From assembly GCF_004025535.1 (NCBI RefSeq), contig NZ_QJRG01000046.1, forward strand, positions 1-64,000: DNA of 64,000 bases, read 5' to 3'. Position numbers and translations under genes: made by a program. Shown piece by piece: positions 18,295 through 29,660 of the stretch; positions within the stretch are counted from its first letter, which is position 1, and every line of letters starts with the position of its first letter. Under the pieces are notes generated by a model. That model was not told the DNA's origin, did no database searches, and worked only from the letters and a program-made list of their open reading frames with translations. Source of the stretch: Pseudomonas alkylphenolica. Its GTDB lineage: Bacteria > Pseudomonadota > Gammaproteobacteria > Pseudomonadales > Pseudomonadaceae.

Positions 18295-19637
18295 TCCGCT
18301 CGTTGCGCGTACGCTTGATGCTGGCCGCGGCATTGTTGGCGCTGCTGTTCATGCTGGCGCTGCTGCCGGCGTTGCAGCAGGCCTTCAGCCTGGCGTTGAA
18401 GGAAGCCATCGAAAAACGCCTGGCATCGGATATCACCACACTGATTTCGGCTGCGCGGATTGAAAATGGTCAACTGAAAATGCCGGATTTGCTACCGGAC
18501 GAGCAGTACAACCTGCCTGACCGCCGCCTGCTCGGTTACATCTTCGACCGCGACGGGAACCTGGTCTGGCGTTCGCGGGCAACCAACGACGAACAGATCA
18601 ACTACACCCCGCGCTATGACGGCAGAGGCAATGAGTTCGCCCAGTTCCATCAGGCCGATGGCGAGGAGTACTTTGTCTATGATGCGGAGGTCAAGTTGCT
18701 GGGCGGCCAGAGCGCGGCCTTCAGTATTGTTGCCTTGCAGCCGTTGCGCGAATACCAGCAAACCCTCAATGGCCTGCGCGAGCGCCTGTACCTGGGTTTT
18801 GGCGCCGCCTTGCTGGCCTTGCTGGGATTGCTTTGGGGCGGGCTGACCTGGGGTTTGCGCTCGTTGCACCAGTTACGCCACGAACTGGATGAGGTCGAAT
18901 CGGGGGCCCGTGAGGGGCTCAGTTCGGAACACCCCAGGGAGCTGCTGCGCCTGACCGGCTCCCTCAACCGGCTGTTGCGCAGCGAACGCGAGCAACGCCA
19001 GCGTTACCGCGATTCGCTGGGCGATCTGGCCCATAGCCTGAAAACCCCTCTGGCGGTGTTGCAAGGGGTCAGCGAAAGCATGGCGCAGCGCCGTGAGGAC
19101 CGCGAGCAGGCGCGGGTGCTGCAAAGCCAGATCGAGCGCATGAGCCAGCAGATCGACTATCAGCTGCAGCGCGCCAGCTTGCGCAAAAGCGGTCTGGTGC
19201 GTCACCAGGTGGTGTTGCAGCCGTTGCTTGAAAGCCTGTGCAGTACCCTGAGCAAGGTGTACCGCGACAAGCGCGTCAAGGTCACCCTTGAGGTGCCTGA
19301 GCGCGCGACGGTGCCCATGGAGCAGGGCGCGTTGCTGGAAATGCTCGGCAACCTGCTGGAAAACGCCTACCGCCTGTGCCTGAGTGAAGTGCGCGTCAGC
19401 CTGCGCAGCGGGCCCTCGCTGGTCGAGCTGTGCGTCGAGGACGATGGGCCCGGGGTGCCGCCCGATCAACGCGAGCGCATCCTCCAGCGTGGCGAGCGCC
19501 TGGACCGGCAGAACCCGGGGCAGGGGATTGGCCTGGCGGTGGTCAAGGACATCATCGAAAGCTACGACGCCAACCTCACCCTCGATGACTCCCCCCTGGG
19601 CGGCGCGGCATTTCGCGTGCGGTTCTCCCTGGACTGA
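18291..19637 (+). CDS. phoQ: Sensor kinase PhoQ
   Basis: 448 residues. Membrane segments at about 6-28 (VRLMLAAALLALLFMLALLPALQQAF) and about 165-185 (LYLGFGAALLALLGLLWGGLTWGL) flank a periplasmic sensor domain that binds divalent cations and cationic peptides. HAMP follows, then a dimerisation His in LGDLAHSLKTPLAVLQGV (family form H-S-L-K-T-P) and ATPase boxes NLLENAYRLC, EDDGPGVP and GQGIGLAVV. Overlaps phoP by 4 bases. Confidence 0.92.
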   Translation: MIRSLRVRLMLAAALLALLFMLALLPALQQAFSLALKEAIEKRLASDITTLISAARIENGQLKMPDLLPDEQYNLPDRRLLGYIFDRDGNLVWRSRATNDEQINYTPRYDGRGNEFAQFHQADGEEYFVYDAEVKLLGGQSAAFSIVALQPLREYQQTLNGLRERLYLGFGAALLALLGLLWGGLTWGLRSLHQLRHELDEVESGAREGLSSEHPRELLRLTGSLNRLLRSEREQRQRYRDSLGDLAHSLKTPLAVLQGVSESMAQRREDREQARVLQSQIERMSQQIDYQLQRASLRKSGLVRHQVVLQPLLESLCSTLSKVYRDKRVKVTLEVPERATVPMEQGALLEMLGNLLENAYRLCLSEVRVSLRSGPSLVELCVEDDGPGVPPDQRERILQRGERLDRQNPGQGIGLAVVKDIIESYDANLTLDDSPLGGAAFRVRFSLD

Positions 19638-19650
19638 ATCGCCGTCAGCT

Positions 19651-19707
19651 CGGGCGGATATCCGCCATCCTGAACCCTTTGCAAAAGATGTCGGGCGGAA
19701 ATCCGCC
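19651..19707 (+). promoter_or_regulatory. Twin palindromic upstream activator sites for dctA
   Basis: GGCGGATATCCGCC (19653-19666, perfect) and GGCGGAAATCCGCC (19694-19707, one mismatch), each preceded by TCGG/CGGG. The copies are 41 bp apart (about four helical turns). They lie about 111 and 152 bases before the predicted sigma-54 start site, the usual place for enhancer-binding protein sites such as DctD. Confidence 0.7.
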
Positions 19708-19776
19708 AGGATGCCCGGCAACCTTGCAACCTCATTGTGCACCTAACCCCCGTAAATACGGAGCTCGCACCGATAA

Positions 19777-21249
<1,473 letters not shown>

Positions 21250-21265
21250 CGGCGCAGGCACACTG

Positions 21266-21297
21266 AAAAAGCCCATCTTCGGATGGGCTTTTTCGTT
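21266..21297 (+). terminator. Terminator of dctA
   Basis: AAAAAGCCCATC-TTCG-GATGGGCTTTTT (21266-21293), a 12-bp perfect stem with a UUCG tetraloop followed by CGTTT. It could serve both strands because a convergent gene ends just beyond it. Confidence 0.93.
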
Positions 21298-21310
21298 TCT
21301 GGAGGGGTGG

Positions 21311-21805
21311 TTATTCCACGCGTGTTTCGCCGCTGTATACCAGGGTGTGGCGGCAGCGTCGGCACAGGTAGCGGCGGCCCTGGCGCACCAGGCTGTGGCG
21401 CTGCGCCGAGAACGGGAAGTCGCTACCTGCACAGGGGCAGCGGTAGATGTAGCGGGTCACGGTGCGACGCTTGATTGCGTAGTTATGGCAGCGATGCGGC
21501 GGCAGTTCGTAGACCCCGCGCATTATCAGCTGCCATTCCTCACCATGCGGGGCAATCGTGTCGCCAAACAGCTGGTGCGCTACCAGGTGCGCAACTTCGT
21601 GGGCCACGGTCTGCTTGAGGAAATCCTCGCTGTTTTCGCGGTACAGCTGCAGGTTGAAGCGCAGCAGGTTTTCATGCAGGTGAGCAACACCGGCTTTTTG
21701 CCCGCGCAGCTTGAAGCTGACCTCAGGGCGAGGGAAGGGGCGTTTGAAAAAGGTTTCGGCTTGCTGGTAACAGGTCTCGACGCGGGATTTGAGCAGCTCG
21801 GGCAT
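21311..21805 (-). CDS. SprT-like zinc metallopeptidase-fold protein
   Basis: 164 residues from the ATG at 21805 (MPELLKSRVETCYQQAETFF); an AGGAG lies about 12-14 bases upstream. The zinc-protease motif HEVAH (within QTVAHEVAHLVAHQLF) is present. The C-terminus carries a C4-type zinc ribbon (CPCAGSDF...LCRRCRHTLV), as in the SprT family. SprT proteins in bacteria are poorly characterised; the eukaryotic relative Spartan digests DNA-protein crosslinks. Confidence 0.9.
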   Translation of the reverse strand: MPELLKSRVETCYQQAETFFKRPFPRPEVSFKLRGQKAGVAHLHENLLRFNLQLYRENSEDFLKQTVAHEVAHLVAHQLFGDTIAPHGEEWQLIMRGVYELPPHRCHNYAIKRRTVTRYIYRCPCAGSDFPFSAQRHSLVRQGRRYLCRRCRHTLVYSGETRVE

Positions 21806-21945
21806 ATCGGGGAACACTCCTGGCCGACGATTATGCCGCAACCACCGCCGCGTTGCCGAGCCACCCGTCAGCACACAGCATCAGGCCGTCTTGCGACGGC
21901 CCGATGGTTTACTGCGCCTATGTTGCAGATTTTCTAGTGATAGCT

Positions 21946-22545
21946 TCAGTTGGTATAGACCGGCCCCACGCCGAGTCCCCAGACAATCACGGTGAAGGCC
22001 ATGATGGCAACCAGCACCACCAGGCCGACCGCCAGTACCGAACTCGAGAACAGGAAGCCTTCATCCGAAGGAATGTTCATGAAGGTCGGTAGGCCGACAT
22101 AGAGCAGATAAACCGTGTAGCACACGGCTGCCGTGCCAACGATCATTCCCAGCCAGAGGTGGGGGTACAGCGCCGCCAGGCCGCCGACAAACAGCGGCGT
22201 TGCGGTGTAGGTGGCAAACGCGATGCAGCGGGCCATGCTCGGGTTGGCGTCGTAGGTGCGCGCCATCCAGTGAATGAACGCGCCCATCACTGCCACCCCG
22301 GCCAGCATCGCCAGGTACGACATGATGGTCATCCATAGCGCGCTTTCATGGGTGAGCATGACCGGCGCCCGTTCGCCAATGACCCAGCCGACCTGGGTCG
22401 TACCGATAAATGCAGAAACGGCAGGAATCGCCGCCAGTACCAGCGTATGCGTCAGGTACATGTGGCTTATGCTTTCTTCCTCGCCACGGATTTCTTTCCA
22501 TTCTTGGTCAGGATGGGTAAACAACCCCAGAACGTGATGGATCAT
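21946..22545 (-). CDS. Yip1 domain inner-membrane protein
   Basis: 199 residues from the ATG at 22545 (MIHHVLGLFTHPDQEWKEI), chosen because AGGAG lies 8-9 bases upstream. The opening LGLFTHPDQEWKEI is typical of bacterial Yip1 proteins. Five membrane segments follow (LVLAAIPAVSAFIGT, IMSYLAMLAGVAVMGAFIHW, IAFATYTATPLFVGGLAAL, LGMIVGTAAVCYTVYLLYVGL, AVGLVVLVAIMAFTVIVWGLGV). Function in bacteria is unknown. It stands alone. Confidence 0.82.
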   Translation of the reverse strand: MIHHVLGLFTHPDQEWKEIRGEEESISHMYLTHTLVLAAIPAVSAFIGTTQVGWVIGERAPVMLTHESALWMTIMSYLAMLAGVAVMGAFIHWMARTYDANPSMARCIAFATYTATPLFVGGLAALYPHLWLGMIVGTAAVCYTVYLLYVGLPTFMNIPSDEGFLFSSSVLAVGLVVLVAIMAFTVIVWGLGVGPVYTN

Positions 22546-22817
22546 GCCAGTCACTCCTTCCATCGTTGCCATCGCCCCCCAGCGGAGCGCTTGCGACCCC
22601 ACGTGTTGGGGCCAAGAGGATCGAGGTCACTTACAGCTGTGGCCTTATGTCGCAGTATAGGAAGGAGTTAACCGCTTAAAGTCGACTTTTTAGAGCAAAT
22701 CGCGCTGTCAGCGTGCCCCTTAATCACCTTGCAGTCTTTATCGGATTGGCCTACGCCTGCTCGCGGTTTGTGCGTAAAATATGCCGCTTTTGTCACACCT
22801 CGCGGATTTCAAGCGCT

Positions 22818-23642
22818 ATGGGCACCCTTTCGGTCAACCAGAACAAACTGCAAAAACGCCTGCGTCGTCTCGCCGGCGAAGCCATCACCGACTTCAACAT
22901 GATCGAAGAGGGCGACAAGGTCATGGTCTGCCTGTCGGGCGGCAAAGACAGCTACACCATGCTCGATGTTCTGCTGCACCTGCAGAAAGTGGCGCCGATC
23001 AAGTTCGAGATCGTCGCGGTGAACATGGACCAGAAGCAGCCCGGTTTCCCCGAGCACGTACTGCCGGCCTACCTGAAGGCCCTGGGCGTCGAGTACCACA
23101 TCGTCGAAAAAGACACCTACTCGGTGGTCAAGGAGCTGGTGCCGGAAGGCAAAACCACCTGCTCGCTGTGCTCGCGCCTGCGTCGCGGCACCCTGTACAC
23201 CTTTGCCGACGAGATTGGCGCGACCAAGATGGCCCTGGGGCATCACCGCGACGACATCGTCGAGACATTCTTCCTCAACATGTTCTTCAACGGCACGCTC
23301 AAGGCCATGCCGCCGAAGCTGCGCGCCGATGACGGCCGCAACGTGGTGATCCGCCCGCTGGCCTACTGCAGCGAGAAAGACATCCAGGCCTACTCGGACA
23401 TGAAGGAATTCCCGATCATTCCGTGCAACCTGTGTGGCTCCCAGGAAAACCTGCAGCGCCAGGTGGTCAAGGACATGCTGGTGGAGTGGGAGCGCAAGAC
23501 CCCGGGTCGTACCGAGAGCATCTTCCGTGGCCTGCAGAACGTGGTGCCGTCGCAGTTGGCTGACCGCAACCTGTTCGACTTCGTCAACCTCAAGATTGAC
23601 GAAACAGCGACGCCGCGGTTTCTCGATGTGCTGAACATCTGA
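22818..23642 (+). CDS. ttcA: tRNA 2-thiocytidine biosynthesis protein TtcA
   Basis: 274 residues from the ATG at 22818 ([23 protein letters not shown]). It thiolates cytidine-32 of some tRNAs using an iron-sulfur cluster. PP-loop [11 protein letters not shown] (about 47-57). Cluster cysteines in [12 protein letters not shown] and [30 protein letters not shown] is another ATP-binding family motif. The gap before it (22546-22817) holds no gene; an upstream in-frame start at 22713 has no support. Confidence 0.95.
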   Translation: MGTLSVNQNKLQKRLRRLAGEAITDFNMIEEGDKVMVCLSGGKDSYTMLDVLLHLQKVAPIKFEIVAVNMDQKQPGFPEHVLPAYLKALGVEYHIVEKDTYSVVKELVPEGKTTCSLCSRLRRGTLYTFADEIGATKMALGHHRDDIVETFFLNMFFNGTLKAMPPKLRADDGRNVVIRPLAYCSEKDIQAYSDMKEFPIIPCNLCGSQENLQRQVVKDMLVEWERKTPGRTESIFRGLQNVVPSQLADRNLFDFVNLKIDETATPRFLDVLNI

Positions 23643-23647
23643 CCGGC

Positions 23648-24319
23648 ATGCGTGATTATCAATGGCTGCATGAGTACTGCCTGAACCGCTTCGGCTCCGA
23701 AGCGGCCCTGGAGGCGTACCTGCCGCAGCCCAAGTCCGCCGCGCAGCTGCGCGCCATCAGCGCCGACCGCTACCTGTCGACCTTGGCCCTGCGGGTGTTT
23801 CGTGCAGGGCTCAAGCACAGTCTCGTGGATGCCAAGTGGCCGGCGTTCGAGCAGGTGTTCTTTGGCTTTGACCCGAACAAGGTCGTGCTGATGGGCGCCG
23901 AGCATCTGGAGCGGTTGATGCAGGACACGCGGATCATCCGCCACCTGGGCAAGCTCAAGAGCGTGCCGCGCAATGCGCAGATGATCCTCGATGCCGAGCA
24001 CAGCCACGGCAGCTTCGCCAACCTCATCGCCGACTGGCCAGTGACCGATATCGTCGGCCTGTGGAAGTACCTGGCCAAGCATGGCAATCAACTGGGCGGG
24101 TTATCGGCGCCACGCTTTTTGCGCATGATCGGCAAAGACACCTTCATCCCTTCCGATGACATGAGCGCTGCCCTGATTGCCCAGGATATCATCGACAAGC
24201 CTCCGACCAGCCAGCGCGACCTGGCCCTTGTGCAGGCGGCCTTCAATCAGTGGCATGCCGAGAGTGGCCGGCCGCTGTGCCAGCTGTCGGTGATGCTGGC
24301 ACACACGGTCAATCATTGA
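23648..24319 (+). CDS. DNA-3-methyladenine glycosylase I (Tag)-like protein
   Basis: 223 residues, 5 bases after ttcA and probably cotranscribed. The fold pattern FRAGLKHSLVDAKWPAFEQVFFGFDPNKV, followed by DTRIIRHLGKLKSVPRNAQMIL, resembles Tag-family helix-hairpin-helix glycosylases, where this part forms the alkyl-base pocket and the HhH. The Cys/His zinc ligands of classical Tag are not evident. It belongs to a Tag-related subfamily, and the substrate is not certain. Confidence 0.7.
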   Translation: MRDYQWLHEYCLNRFGSEAALEAYLPQPKSAAQLRAISADRYLSTLALRVFRAGLKHSLVDAKWPAFEQVFFGFDPNKVVLMGAEHLERLMQDTRIIRHLGKLKSVPRNAQMILDAEHSHGSFANLIADWPVTDIVGLWKYLAKHGNQLGGLSAPRFLRMIGKDTFIPSDDMSAALIAQDIIDKPPTSQRDLALVQAAFNQWHAESGRPLCQLSVMLAHTVNH

Positions 24320-24414
24320 GATTGACCCCGCGACCTATCAACTTTGCCAGTTGTGGGGCGCTATCGATTACTCGGATTCTTTAAGTCCCGATTGATAGCG
24401 ACAGGACAACACTC

Positions 24415-25689
24415 ATGGCAAAAGCAAACAGCATCAGGCAGGGCAGCGGTCTGATTGATCCTGATTACCGGCAAGACGTGTTCCCCGAGTTTGCCGGGGT
24501 CACAACCTCGGTATTGGACTGCATGGGGCGGGTGTGCGTCGGCAGTGCCTATGTCAGTGATAGCTCCCTTGAGACGCACTATGCCATCTTTCGTCTGACC
24601 ACCGACGGTCAGCTGGATCGTCGGTTCGGCGGTGACGGGAAAACCACCGGCACTTTTCAGGACGGTAATCAGTCCATCGGTTATCACATCATTCAGAGGC
24701 CTGACGATGGCAAGTTCATGGTCCTTGGCCTGACCTTTACCGGTTTGTCCCCGAGAAAGCCAGCGCTCGCGCGTTTCAACCCGGACGGCACATTGGACAC
24801 GACATTTGCCAACCAAGGGCACTTCGTCATAGAACAGCCAAGCCTTGAATCCACGCCAATCTTTCAGGCAGATCACGGAACTGCAATGCAATTGTCCGAT
24901 GCAGGAGCGGCGACACCGCAGCAATCATGGCAAATAAAACCCATCGGCGACTCATTCATCGTTTTCGGAAATTACTACGGCCATGACCTGGTAGTGATGA
25001 TGTTCGACTGGGAGGCGAATTTTGTCGCTGCCTTCAATGGTTGCGGATACAAGTACCTGGAGCGTCAAGGTGAGGGCACTGTTTACGGCCTCGCCCTTCA
25101 TGCGGACAGCCAATCCATTTGGGTGGGGGCCTGCATGCAAACGCCTGATTTCAGGTTCCGCGATGCCTTTGTCGTTCGACTCACCCGACAAGGTGAATAT
25201 GACCAGGCTTTTGGTGCCGCAGGCATTGCCGACTTTCCGGGGCTCCATACCCTGAAGAATATTCTGGTGCTACCTGACGATCAGCGAATCATTGGCTGTG
25301 GCGCACGCGAAGACGGGGCCGGTCTGCTGGTTGCGCTGCGCCAGACTGACGGCTCGCTCGACGAATGCTTCGAGCGTACTGGCGTGAAACATGAGGGGCA
25401 CAACATTCGCTGGGACCATGTTCTTGCCGTTTCACCTGGTACCGAGGGCAGCAAGATCATCGCCGCCGGAGAACTGAGAGTGGGTGTTGGCAACTTGCCA
25501 GGAGTGGTTGGATGCTTCAACAGCGATGGCTCGCTCGACGCGTTCGCTACTCAAACATTCGCGTTGCGAAGGATCACCATGCTGGCGGGATGCACGCTGG
25601 ATACGCAGGGCCGGATGCTGGTCCATGGGCAGACGCAGATTCCGGAGCGTTTCAATGGCTATGTTGTCCGCTTGCTCACCCAGCAGTAA
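24415..25689 (+). CDS. Delta-60 repeat protein of unknown function
   Basis: 424 residues with about five repeats of the delta-60 pattern (F-N-x-D-G-x-L-D-x-x-F-x-x-x-G): IFRLTTDGQLDRRFGGDG, ARFNPDGTLDTTFANQG, VVRLTRQGEYDQAFGAAG, VALRQTDGSLDECFERTG and a degenerate GCFNSDGSLDAFATQTF. Units are roughly 60 residues apart and are expected to build a beta-propeller-like fold. There is no signal peptide or membrane segment. Base composition is visibly less GC-rich than its neighbours, which suggests an accessory gene acquired by transfer. The ATG is followed by MAKANSIRQGSG. Function is unknown. Confidence 0.75.
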   Translation: MAKANSIRQGSGLIDPDYRQDVFPEFAGVTTSVLDCMGRVCVGSAYVSDSSLETHYAIFRLTTDGQLDRRFGGDGKTTGTFQDGNQSIGYHIIQRPDDGKFMVLGLTFTGLSPRKPALARFNPDGTLDTTFANQGHFVIEQPSLESTPIFQADHGTAMQLSDAGAATPQQSWQIKPIGDSFIVFGNYYGHDLVVMMFDWEANFVAAFNGCGYKYLERQGEGTVYGLALHADSQSIWVGACMQTPDFRFRDAFVVRLTRQGEYDQAFGAAGIADFPGLHTLKNILVLPDDQRIIGCGAREDGAGLLVALRQTDGSLDECFERTGVKHEGHNIRWDHVLAVSPGTEGSKIIAAGELRVGVGNLPGVVGCFNSDGSLDAFATQTFALRRITMLAGCTLDTQGRMLVHGQTQIPERFNGYVVRLLTQQ

Positions 25690-25708
25690 TCAGGACCGCA
25701 GCTGTTCG

Positions 25709-25735
25709 AAGGCAAGCCCGCAACGGGCTTGCCTT
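25709..25735. terminator. Bidirectional terminator-like hairpin
   Basis: AAGGCAAGCCCG-CAA-CGGGCTTGCCTT, a 12-bp perfect stem between the converging delta-60 gene and the DUF2069 gene. There is no clear T run on either side, so termination strength is uncertain. Confidence 0.55.
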
Positions 25736-25739
25736 GCGA

Positions 25740-27104
<1,365 letters not shown>

Positions 27105-27190
27105 GTTCGGGTCGCATCCAGCAGGGTGTGGCGGCTATTCTAACCGTAGCGACTTTGCATTTTGCTTGAATCTTAGAGAAGGATTGACCC

Positions 27191-27658
27191 ATGACAAGGC
27201 GTTTGGCAGCAGCACTGGCCATCACCGCGAGCCTGTTGCTCGGCGGCTGCGGTGCAGACTACGGCCTGGACCAGAACGGCCAGGCGGTGAAAGCCGAGCA
27301 AATCGACGGGCACTGGCTGGTGCTCAACTACTGGGCTGAATGGTGTGGCCCTTGCCGGACCGAAATTCCCGAGCTCAATGCCGCTGCCAAACAATGGCAG
27401 GCGCAGGGTATCAAGGTCGTCGGGGTGAACTTCGACGGTTTGCAGGGTGAGGAGCTGAAAAAGGCCAGCGAGGCGCTGGGCATCGGCTTCACCGTACTGG
27501 CCAGCGACCCCGCCGAGCGTTACCAGCTGCCGCGCAGCGAGGCCTTGCCGGTGACCTACATCATCGACGACAAAGGCAAGGTGCGTGAGCAGTTGATGGG
27601 CGAGCAGACGCTTGAGGGTTTGAATCAAAAGTTGGCAGCGCTCAAAGGCACTCTGTAG
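27191..27658 (+). CDS. TlpA-like thioredoxin-fold lipoprotein
   Basis: 155 residues. Lipoprotein signal peptide with lipobox LLGGC (Cys20). A thioredoxin domain follows with the active site WAEWCGPCRTEIPELN (about 49-63) and cis-Pro segment ALPVTYIID. It should act in the periplasm as a membrane-anchored disulfide reductase. Divergent from arsC with an 86-base gap. Its stop codon lies inside the first arm of a REP element. Confidence 0.9.
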   Translation: MTRRLAAALAITASLLLGGCGADYGLDQNGQAVKAEQIDGHWLVLNYWAEWCGPCRTEIPELNAAAKQWQAQGIKVVGVNFDGLQGEELKKASEALGIGFTVLASDPAERYQLPRSEALPVTYIIDDKGKVREQLMGEQTLEGLNQKLAALKGTL

Positions 27659-27727
27659 GAGCGAATTTATCCGCGAAGGGCCGCTACGCGGCCCCTTCAA
27701 AGCTTCGCGGATAAATCCGCTCCTGCA
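27654..27727. repeat. Inverted pair of REP elements (BIME)
   Basis: TGTAGGAGCGAATTTATCCGCGAAG (27654-27678) and its near-exact inverse CTTCGCGGATAAATCCGCTCCTGCA (27703-27727), separated by a GC-rich hairpin GGCCGCTACGCGGCC. This is the standard P. putida-type bacterial interspersed mosaic element. It can form one long hairpin and may act as a transcript end for both converging genes. The TAG in the left arm is the stop codon of the thioredoxin-like gene. Confidence 0.9.
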
Positions 27728-27735
27728 CGCCTGCT

Positions 27736-28140
27736 TCAGCCTTCTTCAGGCCAGAACCGCAGCGGCTTGCCTTCGGCTGGCCAGAAGCGAACCTGCTCGA
27801 TGGGCGAAACATCCCAGCGCTGTACGGTCTCCAAGGCCTGGAGGAAGCGCTTTTCCTGTTCCATCAACGCGGGTGCACACAGCTTGCGGGTGCTGCCGAC
27901 CTTGCCGAAGGTGAGCTTGTCACCGTCGAGCTGGTAGGGCGCGAACCAGTGGTTGCATCCGCCGTTGCCGTAGGCCCGGCCATCAGCCGCCAGGGTCAGG
28001 GTCAGGTGGCTGTAGTCCATCAACGGGCGCTCACCGATCCACTCCAGCAGGTAGCTGCGCTCCTGCTCCAGCTTCATCGGCTCGGCGGCGCAGCCCAGCA
28101 GGGCCGTGCCGATCAGGGCTGAGAGCAAAAGCGTTTTCAC
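27736..28140 (-). CDS. META/HslJ-like lipoprotein
   Basis: 134 residues from the GTG at 28140 (VKTLLLSALIGTALLGCAAEP), overlapping the upstream gene's stop (GTGA). Lipobox ALLGC (Cys17). The mature part has the META-domain pattern of HslJ relatives (LTLTLAADGRAYGNGGCNHWFAPYQLDGDKLTFGKVGSTRKLCAPALMEQEKRFLQAL). HslJ in E. coli is linked to heat shock and novobiocin resistance; the molecular role is unknown. Confidence 0.82.
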   Translation of the reverse strand: MKTLLLSALIGTALLGCAAEPMKLEQERSYLLEWIGERPLMDYSHLTLTLAADGRAYGNGGCNHWFAPYQLDGDKLTFGKVGSTRKLCAPALMEQEKRFLQALETVQRWDVSPIEQVRFWPAEGKPLRFWPEEG

Positions 28141-28574
28141 TGGGCCGTCTCCTTGCAGTTCGGGCACAGGTGCTTGTCGCCGCGGCTGCTCCAGCCGAGT
28201 TCGGCGATGCGCGCCGTGGCGGCCGGCTGCAGGGCTTTCTTGCCCAGCTTGGCATCCACCGCAAACTCGAAGCTCAGGTTGGTCTGGCAGCTGTCGCAGT
28301 TGACCTCCCAGGTATGAATCGCCAGCTCGCCGAACACCGGTCCGCTGGCTACCGCAACCCACTGACCGCTCGGGTTGATCAGGTGGCGCACGGTTTCAAC
28401 GGTGAGGCGCATCGACAAGTCTTTGCTGCCCTTGAGGGTGACGAGCAAAACGTCGTTCTTCTGGATCGAGCCACCATTGCCGGTCACTTGGTAGCGGCCC
28501 GGCACCAGGGCGCGGCATTCGATCAGGGTGTGCTGCGGGTTAAACAGGGTGTAGCGGAAATCGTGTTCGACCAT
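28137..28574 (-). CDS. Conserved hypothetical protein with C-terminal zinc-type cysteines
   Basis: 145 residues from the ATG at 28574 (MVEHDFRYTLFNPQHTLIECRAL), with GGAGG 5 bases upstream. The N-terminal half is beta-rich and may be PilZ-like (VPGRYQVTGNGGSIQKNDVLLV). The rest has two cysteine pairs, NCDSCQTN and LCPNCKETAQ, that look like one zinc ribbon split by a basic stretch. It is coupled to the META lipoprotein gene. I cannot name a function. Confidence 0.7.
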   Translation of the reverse strand: MVEHDFRYTLFNPQHTLIECRALVPGRYQVTGNGGSIQKNDVLLVTLKGSKDLSMRLTVETVRHLINPSGQWVAVASGPVFGELAIHTWEVNCDSCQTNLSFEFAVDAKLGKKALQPAATARIAELGWSSRGDKHLCPNCKETAQ

Positions 28575-28605
28575 GGGTCCTCCAAATCTGCCGCGTATCC
28601 TAGCA

Positions 28606-29595
28606 TCAACCCTCCACCAAGTTTTGCGGATTGCCTGCCGCCCAGCGGGTAATGTTATCGAGTGTCGTTTCAGCAATGGCCGCCAGCGCTTCCCGGGTGA
28701 GGAAGGCCTGGTGGGCGGTGACGATGACGTTGGGAAAAGTCAGCAGGCGGGCCAGCACGTCGTCCTGTAGCGGCAGGTCGGAGCGGTCCTCGAAAAACAG
28801 CTGGGCTTCCTCTTCGTAGACATCCAGGCCCAGGTAGCCCAGTTGCCCGTCTTTCAGCGCCTCGATCAACGCAGGCGTGTCGATCAGGGCGCCGCGGCCG
28901 GTGTTGATCAGCATCGCGCCAGGCTGCAGTTGCGCCAGGCTCTGGGGATTGATCAGGTGGCGTGTGTGTTCGGTCAGGGGGCAGTGCAGGCTGATGATCT
29001 GGGCCTCGCGCAGCAACTCCGGCAGTTCCAGATAACGGGCACCCAGAGCGAGCAGTTCGGGGTTGGGGTAGGGGTCGTACGCCAGCAGCTGGCAACCGAA
29101 CCCCGCCATAATACGGGCGAAGGCCGCGCCGATCTGGCCGGTACCGACCACGCCGACGGTTTTGCCGTGCAGGTCAAAGCCGGTCAGCCCATGCAGGCTG
29201 AAATTACCTTCGCGGGTACGGTTGTACGCCCGGTGCAGGCGGCGGTTAAGGGCCAGGATCAACGCCACAGCGTGCTCCGCCACGGCATGCGGCGAGTAGG
29301 CCGGCACCCGCACCACGGCAAGGTTAAGCTGCTTCGCCGCTGCCAGGTCGACATGGTTGTAGCCCGCCGAACGCAAGGCGATCAGGCGTGTGCCGCCAGC
29401 TGCCAGGCGCTCGAGCACTGGCGCGCTGAGGTCATCGTTGATGAAGGCACAGACCACTTCGTGGCCGCGGGCGAGTGCCGCAGTGTCTTCGGTCAAGCGC
29501 GCCGGCTGGAAGTGCAGTTCCAGGCTGTGGGGCGACAGTGCCTGGGTAAAGCTGTCCTGGTCGTAGGTCTGGCTGCTGAAAAACAGTACGCGCAT
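28606..29595 (-). CDS. ldhA: D-lactate dehydrogenase / D-2-hydroxyacid dehydrogenase
   Basis: 329 residues. NAD-binding Rossmann motif GVVGTGQIGAAFARI (about 148-162). The catalytic Arg lies in INTGRGALIDTPAL, Glu follows in GLDVYEEEAQLFF, and His is in TAHQAFLTREAL. Residue pattern and length match fermentative D-lactate dehydrogenases (LdhA). It reduces pyruvate to D-lactate with NADH. In Pseudomonas this gene lies beside gacS, as here. Confidence 0.92.
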   Translation of the reverse strand: MRVLFFSSQTYDQDSFTQALSPHSLELHFQPARLTEDTAALARGHEVVCAFINDDLSAPVLERLAAGGTRLIALRSAGYNHVDLAAAKQLNLAVVRVPAYSPHAVAEHAVALILALNRRLHRAYNRTREGNFSLHGLTGFDLHGKTVGVVGTGQIGAAFARIMAGFGCQLLAYDPYPNPELLALGARYLELPELLREAQIISLHCPLTEHTRHLINPQSLAQLQPGAMLINTGRGALIDTPALIEALKDGQLGYLGLDVYEEEAQLFFEDRSDLPLQDDVLARLLTFPNVIVTAHQAFLTREALAAIAETTLDNITRWAAGNPQNLVEG

Positions 29596-29660
29596 GGGAT
29601 CTTCCTGAGTCGGTTGCGAGTGAGTCTAACCGCGCGGCCTGTCCTTCATCTTGCCCTGGG

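Noticed and set aside
16870..18333. 487-codon minus-strand frame opposite oprH and phoP
   Set aside because: Antisense shadow; OprH, PhoP and the PhoP box array explain the region.
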